From Bacillus sp. EB600 (GTDB lineage Bacteria > Bacillota > Bacilli > Bacillales > Cytobacillaceae): DNA of 64,000 nt. How positions within the stretch are numbered: position 1 is the stretch's first letter; every line of letters starts with the position of its first letter. This document shows, in pieces, positions 1 through 8,417 of the stretch. The notes under the pieces are model-generated. The model did no database searches. It was not told where the DNA came from and worked only from the letters and a program-made list of their open reading frames with translations. A program made the position numbers and the translations under genes. The stretch is from positions 124,001 to 188,000 of the forward strand of contig NZ_JAEVLT010000005.1 of assembly GCF_024494385.1 (NCBI RefSeq), in the 5' to 3' direction.

Positions 1-745
1 AAACAAGATGTTCCCCACCATAGGTTTGAGCTGCCGGAGATGCTGCTGGATAAGAAGGTGTTGATGGATAGGCTGGGCTTGTCTGCTGTGGATACGCGTA
101 CCCAGACTGGTTTTGCCTATTATAAGAAGACTGTTGAATTGGAGCATCTGTATTAGCAGAAGTTGGCTCATCATCAACATGCACACCAAAGTTACCGCAT
201 AGTGCTGCCAAACCGCCTTGGAAACCGCTCGCAACCGCATTGAATTTCCACTCGCCGTTATACCGGTACAATTCAGCGGCAACAATGGCTGTTTCAACTG
301 TAAAATCTCGACCAAGGTCAAATCGCAAAAGTTCTTCATTTGATTTCTCATTGAAAATTCTTACATAGGACTGTCCGATTTGACCGAAGCTTTGCCCTTT
401 TACTTGAGCATCGTGAATCGTGATTGTAAAAGCAATTCGCTGAATATGGGCCGGAACTTTATTTAAATCGACCCTAATTTGCTCATCATCGGATACACCT
501 GTACCGATTCGATTGTCACCGCTGTATATGATCGAACCGTTCCCGCCCGTCGGATTATTATAAAAGACGAAATCAGCATCACTTTGGACCTTGCCTGTTG
601 CTCCTAATAAAAAAGCAGATGCATCTAAATCAAAGCTGGCGCTTAGGTTACTAGCATTCCAACCTAAGCCGACAACAACATTTTGTAAACCAGGATGTAC
701 TTTGGTTAAATCAACTTTTTGGCCTTTACTGAGTTTAACACCCAA
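1..745 (-). CDS. TerD-family stress/tellurite-resistance protein, 3' end cut by window edge
   Basis: The frame runs open from a TTG start at 745 to the window edge, so the C-terminus is missing. The start is set by an AAGGAG site at 754-759, eight bases upstream. The N-terminus MGVKLSKGQKVDLTK and the later GLGWNAS, SFDLDASAFLL, SGDNRIGTG and FDLGRDFTVETAIVAAELYR segments are typical of the TerD domain, a calcium-binding beta-sandwich found in Ter stress operons. After about residue 195 the protein turns into a low-complexity tail rich in Pro, Gln, Ser, Tyr and Ala, which suggests a flexible linker and possibly a longer, two-part protein. Other ter genes would be expected beyond the left edge. 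Which Ter paralogue this is cannot be decided here. Confidence 0.9.
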   Translation of the reverse strand, partial: MGVKLSKGQKVDLTKVHPGLQNVVVGLGWNASNLSASFDLDASAFLLGATGKVQSDADFVFYNNPTGGNGSIIYSGDNRIGTGVSDDEQIRVDLNKVPAHIQRIAFTITIHDAQVKGQSFGQIGQSYVRIFNEKSNEELLRFDLGRDFTVETAIVAAELYRYNGEWKFNAVASGFQGGLAALCGNFGVHVDDEPTSANTDAPIQQSSYNRQNQSGYAYPQQTSPAYPSTPSYPAASPAAQTYGGEHLV

Positions 746-766
746 ATTATTCACTCCTTAAGATAA

Positions 767-795
767 TATGTATGATCCAAAATAACCTTTGTCAA
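767..795 (-). promoter_or_regulatory. Candidate promoter of the TerD gene
   Basis: Read on the minus strand, TTGACA (790-795) is followed after 17 bases by TACATA (767-772). The predicted start of transcription lies only about 15 bases before the TTG codon, just leaving room for the ribosome site. The -35 is perfect and the -10 is poor, so this is a moderate candidate. Confidence 0.4.
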
Positions 796-1056
796 GATGT
801 TACTATATACGGTTAAATGGACAAAAAGTTTCAAGCGATTATGATCATATACCATTTTATATCCGGAGTTGGAGAATTTCCTCTTTCCACAGGTTCCATC
901 CCCAACCGTAAAAAATCCAGAAATACTTAGGCTCCTTTTATTCGGATTTTACTTGCTTTCAAGCAAGTTTGCAAAATTTTAGAAGTCAATTTTTAGCCAA
1001 AATCAATGGCTCTAAATCTAATTCATTTGGATGTTCCACGAGTTGTGTTCCCCGAT
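796..1056. other. Intergenic DNA, probably eroded 5' end of the MMPL gene
   Basis: No open frame, RNA gene or terminator is evident here. The MMPL-type reading frame on the plus strand becomes open only after a TGA near 1055, so the stretch may hold the unrecognisable remains of its N-terminal part. A short hairpin-like CTTGCTTTCAAGCAAG occurs near 952-967 without a following T-run. Confidence 0.4.
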
Positions 1057-1784
1057 GAGGAATAAAAGAAGTTCATGCAAAGGAAAACAGCGGCAAGGAT
1101 GTTCAGACAGCACTTGTTTTTCACAGTGACAAAAAACTGACAACCGAAGATTTCTCTGAGGCTCGAAAAGCAGTGAATCAGCTTGAAGATCACGAAAAAC
1201 AGCTTGGTATTACTTCAATTACCTCCCACTTTAAGCAAAAAAAATTAAAGAATGAGTTTGTTTCAAAGGATATTAAGACTATACTTGTTTCCTTAAAGGT
1301 ATTGACAAATGGCAGGGAAGGAAAAGAAATATCAAAAGATTTATATAAAGCTATCGACAATACGAAACTGGAACACTATTATACAGGCAGCTGGATGATA
1401 GACGGGGATCTGGTGACCAACTCCCAGGAAGGCTTGAAAAAAACAGAGGGAATTACTGTTGTCTTTATTCTTGCTGTATTGCTGTTAGTTTTTCGCTCGG
1501 TAGTTGCCCCGCTCATTCCTTTGGTAACAGTTGGAATAAGGTATTTATCCGCACAATCGATTGTTGCTATGTTAGTAGACAAAGTGAATTGCGGGCAAAT
1601 GGACCAGTTAACAAATGGTTTAACCCAAAGCGTAGACGGCCTTAACCAGGTTTCGACGGGTTTAAATTCTGTACAGGATTATCTTGCAGGTGTTTCTAAC
1701 CAAAAGCAAAATGGATTTTATATTCCCACAGGATGTATTAAATGGTCAGGACTTTGCCAAAGTTTTGGATACGTATATGTCAAA
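1057..1784 (+). pseudogene. MMPL/RND-family transporter, decayed 5' exon
   Basis: The translation resembles MMPL-type transporters of Bacillus (YdgH/YdfJ type), which normally have two membrane bundles and some 700-900 or more residues. Three lesions are visible. The start and first membrane segment are missing upstream of about 1057. Near 1588 the reading jumps from a membrane segment (LVDKVN) straight to the extracytoplasmic coiled region (GQMDQLTNG), so about half of the first membrane bundle is gone. An extra base near 1728 shifts the frame: read with one C fewer, the text continues as PQDVLNGQDFAKVLDTYMS up to the intron. Exon 2 follows at 3658. The gene was therefore dying apart from the intron insertion. 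Confidence 0.8.
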
Positions 1785-2047
1785 GTGTGTCCTGAATAGT
1801 TTCTTGTATCAAAAGGAGTGAAATCACGGGAAATTAATGCTTTGTAAGAGATGAGGGATGGCCCCTCGAAATCGGTATTCAGGTACAGGTTTCAAACCGC
1901 CTTTGAGTGCTGCAATCAAAAGTTGTGGTGCTGAGCGCAAATGGAAAAGGCTAACAAAATTAGTCAGGTGCGTGCCATGAAGCTGAACGAAAGTGAACAA
2001 TCCGATGAAGCGTCGTTACTACTTCCATACAGTCAAAACTAGGGGCT

Positions 2048-2054
2048 TTTGACA
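2048..2054 (+). other. Probable EBS1 of the group II intron
   Basis: TTTGACA here is perfectly complementary to the last seven bases of the 5' exon (1778-1784). It sits about 260 bases into the intron, in the part expected to form domain I. This pairing fixes the 5' splice site independently of the protein argument. Confidence 0.7.
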
Positions 2055-2308
2055 CCTCTAGGACCAGTCTGAAAGAAACCTGATTACTGCTCAGATGACT
2101 GTCGGCGTAAAGGTTGCAGGAGTGTGGCATAGGCTCTTACAAGGAACAGGAGAAGTCTGTATTTTGATGATAAGCGAAAAACCCAAGCGATGAACTGACA
2201 AGGGTGAAAGTAGTGATGCTGAATACAGATACGGAAGAATTCGTAGTAGTGATGAAATTGCTGTAATGGCAAAGGAGCGAAGGAATTCTGTTATCTATAC
2301 TTCGGAAA

Positions 2309-3580
2309 TTGAGCAACCAGAAATGGGAGGATTTAATGAAAGAAGGAAAATCGTTTGAGATTTCACAACATCAAGTACTGGAAGCGTACAAACGTGTAAA
2401 AGCGAATCGAGGCGCTGGGGGTATTGATGGAGTCGACTTCACAGAATTTGATAAGGATTTGAAGAATAATTTATACAAGCTTTGGAATAGAATGTCTTCT
2501 GGTAGCTATTTTCCTAAACCGGTAAAAGGTGTTGAAATCCCGAAGAAGAATGGGAAAAAGAGAATGCTTGGTATACCAACTATTGAGGATAGAATCGCAC
2601 AAATGGTAGTTCGAATGAAGTTTGAGTCCTTTGTGGAACCGATATTCTGTGCTGACTCTTATGGTTATAGACCTAATCGTTCAGCAATTGATGCAGTGGG
2701 AATAACTCGACAAAGATGTTGGAAAATGGCATGGTTAATTGAATTTGATATCAAAGGGTTATTTGACAACATCGACCACGAACTGATGATGAAAGCAGTC
2801 CGAAAGCACACCAACAATAAATGGGTAATTCTATATATTGAAAGATTCTTAAAGACTCCTATATTAATGCCAGATGGTACAATAAGGGAAAGAAACTCAG
2901 GAACACCGCAAGGTGGCGTGATTAGCCCAGTATTGGCAAATCTCTTTTTACACTATGTATTTGACAGATGGATGGAAATAAAATATCCACTGAATCCATG
3001 GGCAAGGTATGCCGATGATGCAGTAATTCACTGTCAATCCAAAGAGGAAGCAGAAGGACTATTAAGAAATCTCGATGAAAGGATGTTGTCTTGCAAGTTA
3101 GAATTACATCCAGATAAAACAAAAATCGTATACTGTCGAAGTGATAAATTTCCAAATAGACACGAAAATGAGTCGTTTGACTTTTTGGGTTACACATTTA
3201 GGCGGAGATGGGCTAAGTCAAAATATGGTAACTTCTTCCATTCTTTTACTCCCGCTGTTAGCAAAAATGCAGGACAAAGCCTAAAGGGCAAGATATGTGA
3301 AATTAGAAAGCAAAATAAGCTATATTCGCTAGAGGAACTAGCAGAGATTATGAATCCAATCTTACGTGGTTGGGCAAATTACTTTTCTAAATTCTGTGCA
3401 AGTGAAGCAAGAAAGATACTAGACTTTGTGAATCTTACATTAGTCAGGTTTATAAGATTTAAGTATAAGACAGTGAAAAGAAGTAAAGCTAGGGCTTTTA
3501 GATATCTGGTGCGAGTGGCAAAAGCGCAGCCAAACCTGTTTTATCACTGGCAAATGGGGATACGCCCGACAATTGGATAA
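2309..3580 (+). CDS. ltrA: Group II intron-encoded reverse transcriptase/maturase
   Basis: Intron-encoded protein of 423 residues that helps the intron RNA fold and splice and copies it into new DNA sites. The order is RT fingers and palm (about 20-300, with GIDGVD, GYRPNRSA, FDIKGLFDNIDH, SGTPQGGVISPVLANLFL and the catalytic YADD near residue 230) and a maturase/thumb part (about 300-420, with FLGYTFRRR and ILRGWANYFSKF). No C-terminal HNH endonuclease is present, so retrohoming would depend on other sources of primer. The TTG start at 2309 keeps an N-terminus similar to related proteins; an ATG at 2336 has a better ribosome site (GGGAGG) and would remove nine residues. The gene lies in intron domain IV. 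All RT motifs look intact. Confidence 0.93.
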   Translation: MSNQKWEDLMKEGKSFEISQHQVLEAYKRVKANRGAGGIDGVDFTEFDKDLKNNLYKLWNRMSSGSYFPKPVKGVEIPKKNGKKRMLGIPTIEDRIAQMVVRMKFESFVEPIFCADSYGYRPNRSAIDAVGITRQRCWKMAWLIEFDIKGLFDNIDHELMMKAVRKHTNNKWVILYIERFLKTPILMPDGTIRERNSGTPQGGVISPVLANLFLHYVFDRWMEIKYPLNPWARYADDAVIHCQSKEEAEGLLRNLDERMLSCKLELHPDKTKIVYCRSDKFPNRHENESFDFLGYTFRRRWAKSKYGNFFHSFTPAVSKNAGQSLKGKICEIRKQNKLYSLEELAEIMNPILRGWANYFSKFCASEARKILDFVNLTLVRFIRFKYKTVKRSKARAFRYLVRVAKAQPNLFYHWQMGIRPTIG

Positions 3581-3583
3581 CAA

Positions 3584-3657
3584 GAGCCGAATGAAGGGAG
3601 ACTTTCACGTTCGGTTCTGTGAGAGGCTCAGGGTGAAATCCCCTGGGCCTACTCGAC
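3584..3657 (+). ncRNA. Group II intron domains V and VI
   Basis: Domain V (about 3584-3618) starts with GAGCCGAA and pairs with TTCGGTTC, contains the AGC triad, a short internal bulge and a GAGA tetraloop closed by TGAAGG/CTTTCA. Domain VI (about 3619-3657) is the stem GGCTCAGGG/CCCTGGGCC with an unpaired A at 3651, seven bases from the 3' end, which is the usual place of the branch-point adenosine. Confidence 0.85.
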
Positions 3658-4405
3658 TGATCGCAAAGTAATGACACTTGATGTGGTCTTTAGTAAAAAC
3701 TCGTATTCTAATCAAGCGATCAAGCGTGTCCCAGAATTGAAGCAGGCTGTCAAACGGGCAGTGAAGGATACAAAGCTTGAGAATGCCCAAGTGGCAATTG
3801 GCGGTGTGAGAAGTACATACCACGACCTGAACACCATATCGCAGCAAGATTATTCCCGTACCGTTGTTTTAATGCTGATCGGGATTGGCATTATTTTAAT
3901 GATCTTACTCCGCTCTTTGATAATGCCGCTTTATTTAATTGGTGCATTAGTATTAACCTACTATACATCAATGGCGATTTCAGAAACAATTTTTGTCGAT
4001 GTTTTAGGATACACAGGCATTAGTTGGGCGGTTCCGTTCTTTGCATTTGTCATCTTGATTGCACTTGGAATTGATTACAGTATCTTTCTGATGGACCGAT
4101 TTAATGAATACCGGCATTTACCTGTAGAGCAAGCTATTTGGCTTTCAATAAAAACAATGAGGACAGTCATTATCTCAGCAGCTATTATCTTAAGCGGTAC
4201 GTTCGCGGCAATGATGCCCTCAGGTGTGCTCTCGTTACTTGAAATTGCCACAATTCTGTTAATTGGGTTGACTTTATATTCACTTTTCATTCTGCCTTTA
4301 TTTGTGCCGGTTATGGTTAAAACATTTGGTGAAGCCAATTGGTGGCCGTTTATAAAACATAGAAATACAGAGAATCAAAACTCAGGGACTATTTTACATT
4401 CGTAA
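3658..4405 (+). pseudogene. MMPL/RND-family transporter, 3' exon
   Basis: Reads without a stop from the intron junction to TAA. It begins with DRKVMTLDVVFSKNSYSNQAI, the end of the large extracytoplasmic loop, followed by the second membrane bundle: five hydrophobic helices starting near VLMLIGIGIILMILL, with the family motif GIDYSIFLMDRFNEYR. The final cytoplasmic tail is short. This part is well preserved, but because the 5' part is truncated, deleted and shifted, no working transporter can be made even if the intron splices. Confidence 0.82.
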
Positions 4406-4427
4406 GTTAACATAAGGTATTCCCCAT

Positions 4428-4496
4428 AAAGACCTAACCTTTCTAGTAACATGTAATTGTTTTATGTTGCGATGAAAGGATTGGTCTTTTTATTTT
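4428..4496 (+). terminator. Rho-independent terminator after the MMPL pseudogene
   Basis: A 16-base arm AAAGACCTAACCTTTC (4428-4443) pairs with GAAAGGATTGGTCTTT (4474-4489) with one mismatch and runs into a T-rich tail. A smaller hairpin ACAT..ATGT lies in the loop. Confidence 0.75.
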
Positions 4497-4512
4497 TAAG
4501 GAGGAAATTATT

Positions 4513-4563
4513 CCGTTGAGCACCCAGCGCCTAGTGACTTCGCCAAACGGGTACTTGTGCTTT
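4513..4563 (+). repeat. Dispersed intergenic repeat, copy A (divergent)
   Basis: Contains GCACCCAGCGCCTAGTGACTTCGCC, clearly related to the core of the copies at 15366, 42367 and 49648. It follows the MMPL terminator and precedes the export operon. No open frame covers it. Confidence 0.6.
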
Positions 4564-4721
4564 TGCTATGATATTAGTCATTTAAAATACTCTACAAAGA
4601 CCCTTACAATAACTTAAGGAAAAGTTAAGAAATGTTCATCATAATCAGCTTATCCAAACAAAGTGTTTGTTATGGATCTGAGGGCATCGAAGTAATCCAT
4701 GTAGGAAAAGGAGCAGAGAAG

Positions 4722-5780
4722 ATGAAAAAATGGATTTATATTATTATTGGAATTCTTATTGTTGGATTTGCAGGCTATTATTTTCTTGTCCCTAAATCAA
4801 ACCAAAACAATCAACAGTCTATGATGCAAAACCGAACAGCTACAGTTCAAAAAGGTAAATTTGAGGTGAATGTGAGCGGTACCGGAACGGTTCAGCCGGT
4901 AACAAGTCAAGATATTCTGTCACCAATAAACAATAATGCAATTGCTGAAGTATTAGTATCTGCCGGAGAATCCGTTAAAAGCGGGGAGAGCTTAATTACG
5001 TTTACCGATGGCAGTGATCCGATAACTGCACCTGCTGATGGTGTCATTACAACGCTAGCTGTTACGCCTGGTGCCCGTGTTCAAGCCGGAGGTGTCGTAG
5101 CACATTTGACAAACTATAACACTTTAAAGACAGTTGCCTCAATTGATGAGCTTGATATTCCCAAAGTCCAGGTAGGTCAAACTGCAACCATTAAGGTTAG
5201 TGCCCTTCCTGACCAAACTTTTACAGGAAAAGTTACCGGGGTTGCAAACGAAGGAACTTCTACAAATGGAGTTTCAAGCTTCAATGTTGATGTTTCAATC
5301 GATAATCCGCAGAATTTAAAAGTAGGAATGAGCACTGAAGCTGATATTTTAACAGCAAGTAAAGATAATGCTCTTTATGTTCCGCTTGATGCTGAACATT
5401 CAATGAATGGCCAAAAATTTGTCATCTTAGCTTCCGGTAATTCAAACCAAAGCCAAAAAGGTCAACAAGGTCAACAAGGTCAACAAGGTCAACAAGGTCA
5501 ACAAGGTCAACAAGGCCAAGGTCAAAACTGGTCTGCTAACAGAGTCACTGTCAAAACTGGTCTTGCTAATGCAGATTATGTGGAAATCACCCAGGGGTTA
5601 ACCGAAGGTCAAACTGTTCGCTTACCAAATCTAGCTGTCAGCAATCCGACAACTGCGAACGGTAACTCTCGTGGATTGATGGGCGGATTTGGCGGAATTG
5701 GCGGCGGAGGCGGTCAAAACCGTATGAATCGCGGAAATGGCGGCGGAGGAGGAAATTTTGGCGGAAGGAGTGGTAATTAA
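4722..5780 (+). CDS. MacA/YknX-type periplasmic adaptor (HlyD family) of an ABC export system
   Basis: Membrane fusion protein of 352 residues linking the following ABC ATPase and permease to the outer face of the membrane. Residues 5-25 form one membrane anchor, followed by a biotinyl-lipoyl-like hairpin without a long coiled coil (GTVQPV, VSAGESVKSGESLI, APADGVITTLAVTPGARV) and a beta-barrel with KVGQTATIKVSALPDQ and NLKVGMSTEADI. The ATG at 4722 has AAAGGAG ahead of it; a longer frame from 4632 lacks a ribosome site. Odd features are six exact GQQ repeats around residues 246-264 and a Gly-Asn-Arg-rich C-terminal tail. The next gene overlaps the stop codon (TAATG). Homology to B. subtilis YknX is by pattern; the exported substrate is unknown. 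Confidence 0.9.
   Translation: MKKWIYIIIGILIVGFAGYYFLVPKSNQNNQQSMMQNRTATVQKGKFEVNVSGTGTVQPVTSQDILSPINNNAIAEVLVSAGESVKSGESLITFTDGSDPITAPADGVITTLAVTPGARVQAGGVVAHLTNYNTLKTVASIDELDIPKVQVGQTATIKVSALPDQTFTGKVTGVANEGTSTNGVSSFNVDVSIDNPQNLKVGMSTEADILTASKDNALYVPLDAEHSMNGQKFVILASGNSNQSQKGQQGQQGQQGQQGQQGQQGQGQNWSANRVTVKTGLANADYVEITQGLTEGQTVRLPNLAVSNPTTANGNSRGLMGGFGGIGGGGGQNRMNRGNGGGGGNFGGRSGN
5460..5513 (+). repeat. Six tandem 9-bp repeats inside the adaptor gene
   Basis: Six identical copies of GGTCAACAA encode GQQ six times, followed by the related GGCCAAGGTCAA. Identity at the third codon positions points to recent slippage, so copy number is likely to vary between strains. Confidence 0.92.
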
Positions 5781-6490
5781 TGAACACACCGATGATCCAA
5801 ATTTCCAACTTAATGAAATCCTATAAGCTTGGGGGTGAGACAGTTCATGCATTGAACAATGTCTCACTAAATATTGATAAAGGCGAATTTTTAGCCATTA
5901 TTGGACCGTCGGGATCAGGAAAGTCTACTTTAATGAATATGCTTGGCTGTCTTGATCGGCCGGATTCAGGGGAATTACATCTTGACGGGAAAGAAATAGG
6001 AAAGATGAATGATAATGATTTGGCAACGATTAGAAATCAAAAAATCGGCTTTATTTTTCAAAACTTTAATTTATTAACCAAACTGACTGCACTGGAGAAT
6101 GTCGAACTGCCGCTTATCTATAGCGGGGTTTCAACAAAAGAGCGGAAGGAAATGGCAATCGAGTCTTTGACGAAAGTAGGTTTGAAAGAAAGGGCTGGCC
6201 ACTTACCAACTCAACTTTCAGGCGGTCAGCAGCAAAGGGTAGCAATTGCCCGGGCACTAGTAGGCAAACCATCAATTTTATTGGCTGATGAACCCACAGG
6301 GGCGCTTGATTCTAAAACGAGTATTGAAATTCTTCAGTTGATGAAAGAATTAAATGAAACAGGTAATACCATTATTTTAATCACACATGACTTATCAATC
6401 GCGAAGCAAGCGAAAAGAATGGTTCGCATACAAGATGGACAATTGTTTGAGAATGAGGGTGAACGAATTGGCATTCCTACAATCTATTAA
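5780..6490 (+). CDS. MacB/YknY-type ABC transporter ATPase
   Basis: Cytoplasmic ATPase of 236 residues that powers the adaptor-permease export complex. Walker A is GPSGSGKST, the signature is LSGGQQQR, Walker B is ILLADEPTGALDS, and the switch histidine is in LITHD; the ALENVELPLIYSG segment is typical of the MacB/LolD class. Its ATG overlaps the adaptor stop, and its own 3' end overlaps the permease start by about 38 bases, so the three genes are translationally coupled. All catalytic motifs are intact. Substrate cannot be read from the sequence; YknY relatives act in protection from the SdpC toxin or export of peptides and lipids. Confidence 0.93.
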   Translation: MNTPMIQISNLMKSYKLGGETVHALNNVSLNIDKGEFLAIIGPSGSGKSTLMNMLGCLDRPDSGELHLDGKEIGKMNDNDLATIRNQKIGFIFQNFNLLTKLTALENVELPLIYSGVSTKERKEMAIESLTKVGLKERAGHLPTQLSGGQQQRVAIARALVGKPSILLADEPTGALDSKTSIEILQLMKELNETGNTIILITHDLSIAKQAKRMVRIQDGQLFENEGERIGIPTIY

Positions 6491-7634
6491 AATGGCCCTT
6501 CGGAGTATTAAAGGCAACAAACTGCGTTCTGTCCTGACTATGCTAGGAATTATCATTGGAGTATCCTCCGTCATAGTACTTGTGTCAATTGCTCAAGGTT
6601 CAACCGCAAATGTGACTAGTCAGATTAATAACTTAGGTACCAATCTAATAACGATTAATACATTTGGTACAGACCTTTCGTTAACGGAAGATAAGATTAA
6701 CAAGCTAGGAAAATTAACTGGCGTTAATGCTTTATCACCAGTTGTTTCTGGCAGGGTAAGTGTCAAAAAAGATCGAACATCAACACAGACAACACTGACT
6801 GGAACCAATGCTGCTTATTCGACCGTCCGAAATACTCAAGTTAGCAACGGCCGTTTCCTTACTGATATCGATACAGAATATCGGCAAAAAGTAGCTGTAA
6901 TCGGTGCAACGACTGCCCAAAATCTTTTTGGAACAGAAAATTCGGTTGGACAATATATTCAAGTAGATGGCAACTCTTTTAAAGTAGTTGGTGTCTTGGC
7001 TTCTAAAGGAAGCTCTCTGGGCCAAAGCGGTGATGATGTTATAATTGTTCCGTTAAGCACGGCTGAACGACTAGTGAAAACAACAAATATTAATCAAGTT
7101 TACTTGCAAGGAAAAGATAAGCAGGATATGAATATAGTTATGGCTGAAGTTCAAAATGCAATGGCAAGTATGTACCCAAATAAAACGGACAGTTATAGTG
7201 TCACGAATCAGCAGGATTTAATGAATACATTGGGTTCTGTTACCAATTCGATGACCATGATGCTTGGCGGTATTGCAGGGATTTCCTTGTTGGTTGGCGG
7301 TATCGGCATTATGAATATCATGCTTGTGTCTGTTTCTGAACGAACAAAAGAAATTGGTATAAGAAAAGCTATTGGCGCAAAAAGGCGCGATATTTTGTGG
7401 CAATTTTTAATTGAATCTGTTGTGTTGAGCGCAATGGGAGGTATTATCGGTATTTTGTTTGGACTCGGCATAGGGAAGATTTTAGGCTCTGCCTTAAGCA
7501 TGACCGTCACTTTTTCAAGCTCTATCGTGATATTCTCATTCCTGTTTTCGCTTGCTGTCGGGGTCGTGTTTGGCGTATTCCCAGCCAATAAAGCTTCAAA
7601 ATTAAATCCGATCCAGGCTTTGCGTTATGAATAA
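6453..7634 (+). CDS. MacB/YknZ-type ABC transporter permease
   Basis: FtsX-like permease of 393 residues. It has one N-terminal membrane segment (VLTMLGIIIGVSSVIVLVSI), a large outer MacB periplasmic core domain, and three C-terminal segments with the family motif IGIMNIMLVSVSERTKEIGIRKAIGAKR and ending FPANKASKLNPIQALRYE. The start is uncertain: ATG 6453 and GTG 6459 both give the expected short N-terminus before KMALRSIKGNK, and neither has a strong ribosome site, in line with coupling to the ATPase gene. With the adaptor and ATPase it forms a YknXYZ-like exporter. No YknW-like gene is present next to it. Confidence 0.9.
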   Translation: MRVNELAFLQSIKMALRSIKGNKLRSVLTMLGIIIGVSSVIVLVSIAQGSTANVTSQINNLGTNLITINTFGTDLSLTEDKINKLGKLTGVNALSPVVSGRVSVKKDRTSTQTTLTGTNAAYSTVRNTQVSNGRFLTDIDTEYRQKVAVIGATTAQNLFGTENSVGQYIQVDGNSFKVVGVLASKGSSLGQSGDDVIIVPLSTAERLVKTTNINQVYLQGKDKQDMNIVMAEVQNAMASMYPNKTDSYSVTNQQDLMNTLGSVTNSMTMMLGGIAGISLLVGGIGIMNIMLVSVSERTKEIGIRKAIGAKRRDILWQFLIESVVLSAMGGIIGILFGLGIGKILGSALSMTVTFSSSIVIFSFLFSLAVGVVFGVFPANKASKLNPIQALRYE

Positions 7635-7662
7635 AGCGATCGCATCTTGCGACCGCTTTTTT
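7633..7662 (+). terminator. Terminator of the export operon
   Basis: AAAGCGATCGCA (7633-7644) and TGCGACCGCTTT (7648-7659) pair with one mismatch around a three-base loop and end in six Ts. The hairpin begins right at the permease stop codon. Confidence 0.85.
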
Positions 7663-7734
7663 CCTAATATAATATTAAATAAGGATATTCGATCTTATTT
7701 TTAGTAGTGGAAACTCTATAGAGGAGCGATAAAA

Positions 7735-8406
7735 ATGCGTTTATTAGTAGTTGAAGATAATCTTCCATTGCTGGACTCGATTGTCCAGCTTTTAGCAGAT
7801 GAATTTGAAGTAGATCAGGCCTCGAATGGAGAAGATGGCTTATTTTTAGCACAGCAAAATATCCACGACGTAATTATATTGGATGTCATGCTGCCCGGTA
7901 TGGATGGATTTGAAGTGTTGAAAGCAATCCGAAATGAAGGTTCAAAAATTCCTGTCCTTTTTTTAACGGCACGGGATTCATTAGAAGATCGAGTGATGGG
8001 ACTCGATAGCGGTGGGGATGATTATTTAACGAAGCCCTTTCAAGCTGCTGAGTTAAAGGCACGCATTAGGGCGCTATTAAGAAGAAGCGGAAGCTTAACC
8101 ACTAGTCAAACAATTCAGTTTCGAGGGATAGAGCTGTTAGGAAAAGAGCGGGATGTAGTTGTGGACGATAACTTAATAAAGCTTACGGCTAAACAATATG
8201 AGTTATTAGAATTTTTGATCCAAAATAAAGGGGCTATTTTAACGAAGGAGCAGATTTATGACCGGGTCTGGGGTTTCGATTCGGATACAACCATTGCTAT
8301 TGTTGAGGTGTTTATGCACCATCTCCGTAAAAAATTAGAGCCGTTCGGTTACCATACTGATATTAAAACGATCCGTGGCGTTGGCTATATGTTAAATGAA
8401 GAATAG
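7735..8406 (+). CDS. OmpR-family response regulator
   Basis: DNA-binding response regulator of 223 residues. The receiver domain (1-115) has the acidic pair E7-D8, phosphoacceptor D50 in LDVMLPG, Thr in LFLTARDS and Lys in YLTKPF. The winged-helix domain (about 125-222) contains LTAKQYELLEFLIQNKG and the recognition region AIVEVFMHHLRKKLEP. A kinase gene follows 11 bases downstream, and the ABC exporter lies directly upstream, so control of the exporter is a reasonable inference. ATG has GAGGAG upstream. Confidence 0.94.
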   Translation: MRLLVVEDNLPLLDSIVQLLADEFEVDQASNGEDGLFLAQQNIHDVIILDVMLPGMDGFEVLKAIRNEGSKIPVLFLTARDSLEDRVMGLDSGGDDYLTKPFQAAELKARIRALLRRSGSLTTSQTIQFRGIELLGKERDVVVDDNLIKLTAKQYELLEFLIQNKGAILTKEQIYDRVWGFDSDTTIAIVEVFMHHLRKKLEPFGYHTDIKTIRGVGYMLNEE

Positions 8407-8417
8407 AGGAGCAGCAA

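Larger units (their letters stand above)
1785..3657 (+). mobile_element. Complete group II intron (ribozyme plus reverse transcriptase)
   Basis: The element begins with GTGTG, fitting the GUGYG 5' consensus, and ends in AC, fitting the 3' AY rule. Removing 1785-3657 joins TATATGTCAAA to TGATCGCAAAG and gives the continuous reading YMSNDRKVMTLDVVF, which matches the expected MMPL sequence. The intron's 2048-2054 (TTTGACA) is an exact 7-base complement of the last seven exon bases 1778-1784 (TGTCAAA), as expected of EBS1-IBS1 pairing. Domain V and VI are recognisable at 3584-3657. The encoded protein keeps its active-site motif. The element lies in a gene rather than behind a terminator, unlike class C introns. 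Confidence 0.93.

Noticed and set aside
7208..7588. Long minus-strand frame inside the permease gene
   Set aside because: Shadow of the coding frame; no ribosome site and the plus-strand protein is fully conserved in pattern.
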